NCBI GenBank assembly: GCA_034004685.1
Contig: JAVEWG010000055.1
Coordinates: 1 to 19,148 of the forward strand
Length of the DNA stretch: 19,148 bases
DNA from: JAEUNX01 sp034004685
GTDB taxonomy: Bacteria; Pseudomonadota; Gammaproteobacteria; Burkholderiales; Rhodocyclaceae
Direction of reading: 5' to 3'
Shown here: positions 1 to 6,340 of the stretch, piece after piece
Layout of the letters: every line of letters starts with the position of its first letter
How positions within the stretch are numbered: position 1 is the first letter of the stretch
Program-made: the position numbers and the translations under genes
The notes under the pieces: model-generated
What the model saw: the letters and a program-made list of their open reading frames with translations, nothing else
What the model was told of the DNA's origin: nothing
The model's database searches: none

Positions 1-1197
1 GACGGTTCCGGCAATCCCCTGCACAAGCGGGCGGATTTCCTCAACACCCCCTGCCCCAAGTGCGGCAAGCCGGCCAAGCGGGAAACCGACACCATGGACA
101 CCTTCGTGGACTCGTCCTGGTACTACGCCCGCTACGCCACAGGGGCCGGCGCCAGCACCATGGTGGACGCCGAAACCGACTACTGGATGACCGTGGACCA
201 GTACATCGGCGGCATCGAGCACGCCATCCTGCACCTGCTCTACTCCCGCTTCTGGACCAAGGTGATGGGCGACCTGGGCCTGGTCAAGTACCGGGAGCCC
301 TTCGCCCACCTGCTGACCCAGGGCATGGTGCTCAACAACGCCTTCTTCCAGAAACCCGAAGGCGGCGGCAAGAACTACTTCTGGGAAGAAGAGCTGGACG
401 TCCAGCGCGACGCCAAGGGCCAGATCACCGGTGCCACGCTGAAGAAGGACGGCTCCGTGCTGGAGCACGAGCTGACCACCATGTCCAAGTCGAAGAACAA
501 CGGCGTGGACCCCCAGGCCCTGATCGAGCAATACGGCGCCGACACCGCCCGCTTCTTCATGATGTTTGCCGCGCCTCCCGAGCAGACCCTGGAATGGGCC
601 GACTCCGGCGTGGAAGGTGCCCACCGCTTCCTCAAACGGGTCTGGGCCTTCGGTCATGCCCTCTCCAACCAGGCCCGCAGCGACGTGTCCGCCGACCTGA
701 GCGAAGACCTGGCCGCGGCCCGGCGTGAAATCCACCTGACCCTGAAGCAGGCCAGCTACGACCTATCCAAGCAGCAGTTCAACACCGTGGCCTCCGCCGG
801 CATGAAGATGCTCAATGCCCTGGAAAAAGTGCAGAAGGATGCCTCCGCTGGTTGGGCCGCCGTGGCCCACGAAGGCTTCTCCATCCTGCTCCGGGTGCTG
901 TCCCCCATCGCCCCCCACATTACCCACGTACTCTGGCAAGACCTGGGCTACGGTAGCGACATCCTCGCCGCCGACTGGCCCGAGCCCCTGGAAGCCGCCC
1001 TCAAGCAGGACACGGTGGAACTGATGTTGCAGGTAAACGGCAAGCTGCGGGGCAGCGTCAAGGTGGCCGCCGACGCCGCCAAGGACGTGATCGAAGCCGC
1101 CGCCCTGGCGGATGAAATGGCCATCAAGTTCATGGAAGGCAAACCCGCCAAGAAGGTGGTGGTGGTGCCTGGCCGCCTGGTAAACATCGTTTGCTGA
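1..1197 (+). CDS. leuS: Leucyl-tRNA synthetase, C-terminal part (5' end outside window)
   Basis: Class I aminoacyl-tRNA synthetase that charges tRNA-Leu with leucine in the cytoplasm. The reading frame is open from base 1, so the protein starts upstream; 398 residues are present of a family length near 860-880. Visible in order are a CPKCG zinc-knuckle-like motif (about 52-66), the conserved DTFVDSSWYYARY segment of the catalytic core, the second signature TMSKS of the KMSKS loop (478-492), the alpha-helical anticodon-binding domain, and the short C-terminal domain with LMLQVNGKLRG and a KKVVVVPGRLVNIV ending typical of bacterial LeuRS. The TGA stop is at 1195-1197. lptE follows 23 bases later on the same strand, matching the conserved proteobacterial leuS-lptE-holA order. 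Confidence 0.98.
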   Translation, partial: DGSGNPLHKRADFLNTPCPKCGKPAKRETDTMDTFVDSSWYYARYATGAGASTMVDAETDYWMTVDQYIGGIEHAILHLLYSRFWTKVMGDLGLVKYREPFAHLLTQGMVLNNAFFQKPEGGGKNYFWEEELDVQRDAKGQITGATLKKDGSVLEHELTTMSKSKNNGVDPQALIEQYGADTARFFMMFAAPPEQTLEWADSGVEGAHRFLKRVWAFGHALSNQARSDVSADLSEDLAAARREIHLTLKQASYDLSKQQFNTVASAGMKMLNALEKVQKDASAGWAAVAHEGFSILLRVLSPIAPHITHVLWQDLGYGSDILAADWPEPLEAALKQDTVELMLQVNGKLRGSVKVAADAAKDVIEAAALADEMAIKFMEGKPAKKVVVVPGRLVNIVC

Positions 1198-1220
1198 CCC
1201 CTCCGTCGAGAGTCCCCGCC

Positions 1221-1721
1221 ATGCCCGCTACCCGTCGTCGCCTTCTTCTCGCCGCCCTGGCCGTTCCCCTCCTGGCGGCCTGCGGCTTCCAGTTACGGGG
1301 CGCCCAGCCTCTGCCCTTCAGCAGCATTCACCTGGGGACCGGGGAATTCACCGAGCTGTCGTCGGCCCTCAAGCGCCAGGTGGAAGCCAGCGGCAACGCC
1401 CAGGTGGTGAGCAACCCGGCCGAAGCTGAGGTGCGCCTGGAAGTTCTCAAGGACACCCGGGCCCGGGAAATCACCAGCCTCAACTCCGCCGGCAAGGTAA
1501 GGGAGTTCGAGTTGCGCCGGGCCTTCGACTTCCGCCTGGTGGATCGCTCCGGCGCCGAGCGCATCCCCCGCACCAGCCTGCTCATCAAGCGCACCCTCAC
1601 CTTCAGCGACACCGAGGTGCTGGCCAAGGAGCAGGAAGAAGCCCTGCTCTACAAGGAAATGGATACCGACCTGGTGCGCCAACTGATCCGCCGCCTGGCC
1701 GCCGCCCAGCCCGCCCGCTAA
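1221..1721 (+). CDS. lptE: LPS-assembly lipoprotein LptE
   Basis: Outer-membrane lipoprotein that plugs the LptD barrel and helps insert lipopolysaccharide into the outer leaflet. The 166-residue product starts MPATRRRLLLAALAVPLLAAC: basic N-region, hydrophobic core and a lipobox LLAAC with the lipidated Cys at residue 21, followed by GFQLRG, the usual start of mature LptE. Length fits the family. A longer frame from a TTG at 1191 overlaps the leuS stop, but it would put ten extra residues before the signal peptide, so ATG 1221 is preferred; its Shine-Dalgarno is weak (GAGAG nearby). It sits between leuS and holA (12-base gap), the classical context of this gene (formerly rlpB), and is probably co-transcribed with them. 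Confidence 0.93.
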   Translation: MPATRRRLLLAALAVPLLAACGFQLRGAQPLPFSSIHLGTGEFTELSSALKRQVEASGNAQVVSNPAEAEVRLEVLKDTRAREITSLNSAGKVREFELRRAFDFRLVDRSGAERIPRTSLLIKRTLTFSDTEVLAKEQEEALLYKEMDTDLVRQLIRRLAAAQPAR

Positions 1722-1733
1722 GCCGGCCGCGCC

Positions 1734-2744
1734 ATGCAACTGCGCCCGGAGCAGCTTTCCGCCCACCTGGAAAAGCGCCTGACGCCCCTGTATCTGGTCC
1801 ATGGCAACGATCCCCTGCTGGTGGCCGAAGCCGGGGACGCCATCCGGGCCGCCGCCCGCCGCCAGGGCTTCAGCGAGCGGGAGGTGCTGGTGGCGGGTCA
1901 GGGCTTCCGCTGGGACAGCCTGCGGCTGGCCGCCGGCAACCTGTCCTTGTTCGGCGAAGCCAAGCTCCTGGACCTGCGCATCCCCAACGGCAAACCCGGC
2001 AAGGACGGGGGCGAGGCCCTCCAGCGCCATGCCAAGGCGCCGCCGGAAGGGATCGTGACCCTCATCACCCTGCCCGAACTGGACTGGGCCACCCGCAAGA
2101 CCGCCTGGTTCCTGGCCTTGGTGGAAGCCGGAGTGGTCCTGGAACTCCTGGCCCCGGAGCGGGACCAGCTTCCCCGCTGGATCGCCGGACGGCTCGCCCG
2201 CCAGCAGCAACACGCTCCTTCCGAGGCCCTGGCCTTCATCGCCGACCACGTGGAAGGCAACCTGCTGGCGGCCCATCAGGAAATCCAGAAGCTGGGGCTG
2301 CTCTGCCCGGCCGGCGAGATCAGCCTGGCCCAGGTGGAGGAAGCCGTCCTCAACGTGGCCCGCTACGACGTAGACAAGCTGCGCTTTGGCCTCCTGGAAG
2401 GCGATCCGGCCCGCTGCGCCCGCCTGCTGGAAGGCCTGCGGGGGGAAGGGGCGGCGCCCCCCCTGGTGCTGTGGGCCCTGGCCAACGAGCTGCGGACCCT
2501 GGCCAACCTCAAAACCGGCGCCCAGGCTGGCCAACCCCTGCCGGCCCTCTTCAAGACCGAGCGGATCTTCGACGAACGCCGCCGCCAGGCCCTGGGCCGG
2601 GCGCTACCCCGCCTGACCCTGGGGCGCCTGCGGGGCGCCCTGCTCCATGCCGCCCGCATCGACCGGATGATCAAGGGGGTGGCCAAGGGGGAGGTCTGGG
2701 ACGAGTTCCTGGCCCTGGTGCTGCGGGTCACCCGCCAGGCCTGA
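1734..2744 (+). CDS. holA: DNA polymerase III subunit delta
   Basis: Delta subunit of the clamp-loader complex, which opens the beta sliding clamp during loading onto primed DNA. The 336-residue length fits HolA. The N-terminal region has the family pattern LTPLYLVHGNDPLLVAEA (a degenerate ATPase fold without a working Walker A), then the segment around DWATRKTAWF, and a helical C-terminal collar domain containing LVLWALANELRTL and ARIDRMIKG, both typical of HolA. It begins 12 bases after lptE and should be translated from the same mRNA. Its TGA stop (2742-2744) is followed three bases later by a GGGCTA repeat array. No Rho-independent terminator is visible after it. Confidence 0.96.
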   Translation: MQLRPEQLSAHLEKRLTPLYLVHGNDPLLVAEAGDAIRAAARRQGFSEREVLVAGQGFRWDSLRLAAGNLSLFGEAKLLDLRIPNGKPGKDGGEALQRHAKAPPEGIVTLITLPELDWATRKTAWFLALVEAGVVLELLAPERDQLPRWIAGRLARQQQHAPSEALAFIADHVEGNLLAAHQEIQKLGLLCPAGEISLAQVEEAVLNVARYDVDKLRFGLLEGDPARCARLLEGLRGEGAAPPLVLWALANELRTLANLKTGAQAGQPLPALFKTERIFDERRRQALGRALPRLTLGRLRGALLHAARIDRMIKGVAKGEVWDEFLALVLRVTRQA

Positions 2745-2747
2745 CCC

Positions 2748-2776
2748 GGGCTAGGGCTAGGGCTAGGGCTAGGGCT
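2748..2776 (+). repeat. GGGCTA hexamer tandem repeat, 4.8 units, potential G-quadruplex
   Basis: Four perfect GGGCTA units (2748-2771) and a fifth partial GGGCT run into GGGG at 2777-2780. This gives six runs of three or more G separated by loops of two or three bases, which fits the canonical G3N1-7 quadruplex pattern on the + strand. The array lies between the convergent ends of holA and the ligase gene. On the - strand it reads CCCTAG repeatedly, and the ligase stop codon is the TAG at 2771-2769, with three more in-frame TAGs at 6-base intervals. The array also holds four CTAG tetramers, a word that is rare in many proteobacteria. Confidence 0.9.
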
Positions 2777-3668
2777 GGGGCGGTGCCGGTGGCGGTGGTG
2801 CCTCCCGATCCACCCGCACCCGCCAGTAGCTGGCAAAACGGGGAATTCCCTTGGCGCTCAACGCCTTGTAGCGGTAGGTCACCCACGCACCCAGGGGCGG
2901 CGGATCGCGCCGTACCTGGTCGGAAAACCCGCTCCCCAGGCGAAAGCGCCGGCCGTCCTCGGTTTCCACCTGCAAGGCCCCCAGGCGGCCGGCATGGCGG
3001 CCCTGGCCCGGAAGATGGGCGACGACGCGCGCTTCCCCATCCAGGTAGGGCTTGTATTTGAGCAAGTCGTCGCTGCGCCCGGCCCGGTACAAGGCATCCC
3101 CCCGGTGGAGCATCAGGCCCTCGCCCCCCGCCCGCACCACCTGGCCGAGCCGGGTGCGCAGATCCTGGGCGGAAGTGGCCGGAACCTGGGGAACCACCTG
3201 GACCCAGGGCTGCTCGATTCGCGCCGCCACGGCCCGCAGCGCCGCCAGCCGCTCCGTGAAGGGGCCGGGGTGGGCCGGCAGATCAAAGAGCATGAAACGC
3301 ACCCGACGCCATCCCTGATCATCCGGGGTCTGGGCCCGGACGATGGCCACCGTTTCCTCAAAGCGTCCCCGGCCAACCCAGAGTTCGCCTTCCATGGGCT
3401 CGCCCGGCCAGCCGGCGGTGAACCAGGGCGGCGCCGCGAGGGGATTGCCGGCGCGGGTCAGCAACCGCGAGCCATCCCAATAGCCCCTCACGCCATCGAG
3501 CTTCTCGCTGACCCAATAGCCCGTGGGATCCCGCCCTTCCTCATAAACTTTGGCCAGACTGACCGGCGGAGCCCCCCAGCCCGGGCCCGCCCCCGCCAGG
3601 GCCAGCCATCCTCCCAGCAGGGCCGCCCAGCCCCGACGCCACCCCATCCGCCTGCCAAGCTCCACCAT
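2769..3668 (-). CDS. Exported minimal ATP-dependent DNA ligase (Lig E type)
   Basis: Predicted to seal nicks in DNA through an enzyme-AMP intermediate. Of 299 residues, the first ~33 (basic start, WAALLGGWLALAGAG, WGA) look like a Sec signal peptide, so the enzyme probably acts in the periplasm. Nucleotidyltransferase motifs are in order: EKLDGVR with nucleophile Lys57, MEGEL (~92-96), FMLFDLP (~125-131), GGEGLMLH (~181-188) and LLKYKPY (~202-208). A small OB-fold-like C-terminus ends in a Pro-rich tail. There is no extra DNA-binding domain, as in the Lig E family. The ATG at 3668 has a strong GGGAGGGG site (3675-3682) six bases upstream. It is transcribed against the flanking holA and proA genes. 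A LigB-like role is less likely because that family is larger and NAD-dependent. The periplasmic location is inference from the leader. Confidence 0.92.
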   Translation of the reverse strand: MVELGRRMGWRRGWAALLGGWLALAGAGPGWGAPPVSLAKVYEEGRDPTGYWVSEKLDGVRGYWDGSRLLTRAGNPLAAPPWFTAGWPGEPMEGELWVGRGRFEETVAIVRAQTPDDQGWRRVRFMLFDLPAHPGPFTERLAALRAVAARIEQPWVQVVPQVPATSAQDLRTRLGQVVRAGGEGLMLHRGDALYRAGRSDDLLKYKPYLDGEARVVAHLPGQGRHAGRLGALQVETEDGRRFRLGSGFSDQVRRDPPPLGAWVTYRYKALSAKGIPRFASYWRVRVDREAPPPPAPPQP

Positions 3669-3700
3669 GACAAACCCCTCCCAATCGGCAAAGGGCCAAG

Positions 3701-3706
3701 ATTATC
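3701..3706 (-). promoter_or_regulatory. Candidate -10 element of the ligase gene
   Basis: On the - strand this reads GATAAT, one mismatch from the sigma-70 TATAAT consensus, 33 bases upstream of the ligase start and in a locally AT-richer patch. No good -35 hexamer lies at 16-18 bases, so the call rests on the -10 match and position only. Confidence 0.3.
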
Positions 3707-3838
3707 CTTTTGTCATGATCCGGGACAGCCTGGCGAACTTGTCCGCCCACCACCCTCTCGCCGGCGCGGCCTGTGCTGAATCCAGTCGGGCCAGTAGAAT
3801 GATTGATTCAGTGTCTTCCCTTGCATTTACGCCTCGCC

Positions 3839-5110
3839 ATGCACATCGAAACCTACATGGACTCCCTGGGCCAGGCTGCCCGCGCCGCCGCCACCCAAAT
3901 GGCCAAGGCCGGCACTCGCGCCAAGAATGAAACCCTGCTGACGCTCGCCCGCCTGCTGCGGGAGCAGACCGACGCCCTGCAGGTGGACAACGCCAAGGAC
4001 ATCGCCGCCGCCGAAGGCCAGGGCCTGGAGGCCCCCATGGTGGACCGCCTGCGCCTGACGCCCAAGGTGCTGGCCACCGTGGCCGAAGGTTGCGAACAAC
4101 TGGCCGCCATGCCCGACCCCATCGGCGAGATCACCGGCGTCAAACGCCGTCCCACGGGCATCAGCGTCGGCCAGATGCGGGTACCCCTGGGGGTGTTCGG
4201 CATGATTTACGAGAGCCGGCCCAACGTCACCATCGAGGCGGCCTCCCTGGCTTTGAAGAGCGGTAACGCCTGCATCCTGCGGGGCGGTTCCGAGGCGATT
4301 CATTCCAACCTGGCCCTGTGGAAGCTGGTGCAGCAGGCCCTGACCGAAGCCGGCCTGCCCGCCGCCGCCGTGCAACTGGTGGAAACCACCGACCGGGCCG
4401 CCGTGGGCCGCCTGATCGCCATGCCCGAATTCGTGGACGTGATCATTCCCCGGGGCGGCAAGGGCCTGATTGAACGCGTCAGCGCCGAGGCCAAGGTGCC
4501 GGTGATCAAGCACCTGGACGGCAACTGCCACACCTATGTGGACGCTGAGGTGGACATCGCCAAGGCCCTGGTGGTCACCGACAACGCCAAGACCCAGAAG
4601 TACAGCCCCTGCAACGCCACCGAATCGCTGCTGGTGCACGCTGCCTCCGCCGCCGAATTCCTGCCTCGGATCGGTGCCATCTTCGCCGCCAAGGGCGTGG
4701 AGATGCGCTGCGACGCCGCCGCAAAAGCCATACTCGCCACGGTGCCCGGCGCCAAGGTAGTGAACGCAACGGAGGAAGACTGGGCCACTGAATACCTCGA
4801 CGCCATCATCAGCGTGAAGGTGGTGGCCAGCCTGGACGAGGCCATCGCCCACATCAACCGCTACGGCTCCCACCATACCGACGCCATCCTCACCACCAAC
4901 CACCCCAACGCCATGCGCTTCCTGCGGGAGGTGGATTCGGCTTCGGTGATGATCAACGCCTCCACCCGCTTCGCTGACGGCTTCGAGTACGGCCTGGGCG
5001 CGGAGATCGGCATTTCCACCGACAAGTTCCACGCCCGGGGCCCGGTGGGCCTGGAAGGCCTCACCAGCCAGAAGTGGATCGTGCTGGGGGACGGGGAAGT
5101 CCGCGCTTGA
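3839..5110 (+). CDS. proA: Gamma-glutamyl phosphate reductase
   Basis: Second step of proline synthesis: NADPH-dependent reduction of gamma-glutamyl phosphate to glutamate semialdehyde in the cytoplasm. The 423-residue product shows the aldehyde-dehydrogenase-like fold with PLGVFGMIYESRPNVT, LKSGNACILRGGSEA, the catalytic Cys258 in KYSPCNATESLLVH, and the C-terminal FADGFEYGLGAEIGIST and HARGPVGLEGLT signatures. I chose ATG 3839 (MHIETYMDSLGQ) because ProA proteins normally begin within a few residues of this helix; the frame extends to an ATG at 3803, but those twelve residues do not look like ProA. ATG 3857 is also possible. No clear Shine-Dalgarno precedes any of them. A weak -10-like TAGAAT lies at 3795-3800. 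Confidence 0.98.
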   Translation: MHIETYMDSLGQAARAAATQMAKAGTRAKNETLLTLARLLREQTDALQVDNAKDIAAAEGQGLEAPMVDRLRLTPKVLATVAEGCEQLAAMPDPIGEITGVKRRPTGISVGQMRVPLGVFGMIYESRPNVTIEAASLALKSGNACILRGGSEAIHSNLALWKLVQQALTEAGLPAAAVQLVETTDRAAVGRLIAMPEFVDVIIPRGGKGLIERVSAEAKVPVIKHLDGNCHTYVDAEVDIAKALVVTDNAKTQKYSPCNATESLLVHAASAAEFLPRIGAIFAAKGVEMRCDAAAKAILATVPGAKVVNATEEDWATEYLDAIISVKVVASLDEAIAHINRYGSHHTDAILTTNHPNAMRFLREVDSASVMINASTRFADGFEYGLGAEIGISTDKFHARGPVGLEGLTSQKWIVLGDGEVRA

Positions 5111-5227
5111 GTTGGGTCGGCGGAGCATGTTGCGCGCACCGCAAGGAACCCATGGTCGGAAGCCTGGCGGGCAAGGGCGGCGGCTGGCCCTGCCCGGCAG
5201 AGGACGCTGTGGGTACTCAATGTCAGC

Positions 5228-5283
5228 TGGCCGGATGAATCCGGCCCTACGAACCGGGCCGTAGGGCCGGATTCATCCGGCCA
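5228..5283. repeat. REP doublet (inverted pair of GTAG-headed palindromes)
   Basis: Two identical 23-base units in inverted orientation (5228-5250 on the - strand, 5261-5283 on the + strand) flank a 10-base spacer. Each begins GTAGGGCCGG, continues ATTCATCCGGCCA, and is itself a hairpin (GGCCGGA / TCCGGCC around TTCA). A GTAG head followed by an imperfect palindrome is the pattern known for REP sequences mobilised by RAYT (REP-associated tyrosine) transposases. No RAYT gene is in the window. The pair lies in the 223-base gap between the convergent ends of proA and the pseudouridine synthase gene and could also stall or protect both transcripts. Confidence 0.8.
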
Positions 5284-5303
5284 ACGCAAGCTCCTGCCGG
5301 TCC

Positions 5304-5330
5304 GCAGGGCGGGATTCGCCCCGCCAACGC
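5304..5330 (+). repeat. Diverged third REP-like unit with compensatory stem change
   Basis: This 27-base stretch matches 5261-5287 at 22 of 27 positions, including the trailing CCAACGC. The head is GCAG instead of GTAG. Two of the five differences swap a C-G pair for a G-C pair in the stem (positions 8 and 19 of the unit), so the hairpin GGCGGG / CCCGCC is kept. It ends three bases from the stop of the pseudouridine synthase gene. Confidence 0.7.
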
Positions 5331-5333
5331 CGC

Positions 5334-6191
5334 CTAGACAAAGCTCTCGTCTTCCCGCAGATAGCGCCAATGCCCCAGGGGGAGATCCCCCAGGGCCACC
5401 CGCCCGATGCGGACCCGCTTGAGCCCGGTCACCCGCAAACCCACCAGTTCGCACATCCGGCGGATCTGGCGTTTTCGCCCTTCCTTCAAGACAAAGCGCA
5501 GTTGATCCGCGTTCTGCCATTCCACCCTGGCCGGACGCAGAGGCCGGTTGTCCAGGCTCAGGCCATGGTTGAGCAAAGCCAGGCCCTGGGCGGAAAGCTC
5601 GCCACTCACCCGCACCAGATATTCCTTCTCCACCACCGAATCGTCGCCGATCAGCAGGCGCGCCACCCGGCCATCCTGGGTCAGGACCAGCAGGCCGGTG
5701 GAGTCGATATCGAGCCGCCCGGCCGGCGCCAGCCCCTTGAAAATCGCCGGGGTGAATCGCGGGCCCTCGGTGCCGAACTGACTGGCAGCGGTGATCAGGC
5801 TTGCCGCCGGGATGAAGCCGGGCTCGGGCTGGCCGGAGACGTAGCCCACCGGCTTGTGGAGCAGGACGGTGGCCAGGCGCGCCTGCTTTTGGCGGGCCTG
5901 GGGTGCCAGGGTGACCGTGGCATTCGGATCGATGCGGCTGCCCAGTTCGCTGACCCGCAGTCCATCCACGAAGACCCAGCCCTTTTCAATGAGGGCGTCG
6001 GCCTCCCGGCGGGAACACATGCCCCGATCGGCCATCACTTTGGACAGACGCACCCCCTGGGGGGCGCCCCCCTCCGTCGGCGGGGAGGCCATCCTGGCCC
6101 CGGAGGCCGGAATGGTGGGTTGAGGGGCCCGGACACGGACCGGCTTACGGGGGGACGAGGGACGATCGGTCACGAAGTGCTCCTGGGCCAC
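5334..6191 (-). CDS. rluF: 23S rRNA pseudouridine synthase, RluF type
   Basis: Member of the RsuA/RluB/RluE/RluF family, which isomerises specific uridines in rRNA; by its C-terminal pattern it is closest to RluF (E. coli 23S U2604). Of 285 residues, ~48-95 form an S4 RNA-binding domain (RLSKVMADRGMCSRREADALI), followed by HKPVGYVS, the catalytic loop GRLDIDSTGLLVLT with Asp161, and GRKRQIRRMCELVGL plus LGDLPLGHWRYL near the end. The first ~45 residues are a basic, Pro-rich tail of low conservation. The start is a GTG at 6191 without a visible ribosome-binding site; an ATG at 6092 (MASPPTEG) is a reasonable alternative that leaves all domains intact. It is divergent from kup. Confidence 0.92.
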   Translation of the reverse strand: MAQEHFVTDRPSSPRKPVRVRAPQPTIPASGARMASPPTEGGAPQGVRLSKVMADRGMCSRREADALIEKGWVFVDGLRVSELGSRIDPNATVTLAPQARQKQARLATVLLHKPVGYVSGQPEPGFIPAASLITAASQFGTEGPRFTPAIFKGLAPAGRLDIDSTGLLVLTQDGRVARLLIGDDSVVEKEYLVRVSGELSAQGLALLNHGLSLDNRPLRPARVEWQNADQLRFVLKEGRKRQIRRMCELVGLRVTGLKRVRIGRVALGDLPLGHWRYLREDESFV

Positions 6192-6330
6192 GTGCTGCGC
6201 AAGGCGCGCATTGTGCCATGGGCCCCGCTGGTCCTGGGCCTCCCGTTCCTGGCCCGAATGTGGCAGCCGCGCAACTATCGTTTGTGCAATGCGAAAGGGC
6301 GTATCAGAATGTTGCGGTTTGCTCGATCCT

Positions 6331-6334
6331 GGAG
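6331..6334 (+). promoter_or_regulatory. Ribosome-binding site that sets the kup start
   Basis: GGAG lies six bases before the GTG at 6341 and supports that codon as the kup start over the upstream in-frame ATG at 6218. Confidence 0.7.
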
Positions 6335-6340
6335 TTCTTA

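Noticed and set aside
2748..2776. Idea that the GGGCTA array marks a linear replicon end or eukaryotic telomere
   Set aside because: Fewer than five units, internal to the chromosome and flanked by housekeeping genes; a local microsatellite explains it.
2769..3668. Ligase gene as evidence for a prophage remnant
   Set aside because: No integrase, capsid, lysis or other phage genes nearby, and the signal peptide and short form fit the chromosomal Lig E family.
3803..3838. N-terminal extension of proA from the ATG at 3803
   Set aside because: The twelve extra residues (MIQCLPLHLRLA) do not fit the ProA N-terminus and overlap the probable promoter area.
3827..5128. 433-codon open frame opposite proA
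   Set aside because: Gly/His/Gln-rich shadow of proA with no family features.
5261..5330. REP-like units as a CRISPR array
   Set aside because: Only three palindromic units, two of them inverted, no regular spacers, and no cas genes nearby.
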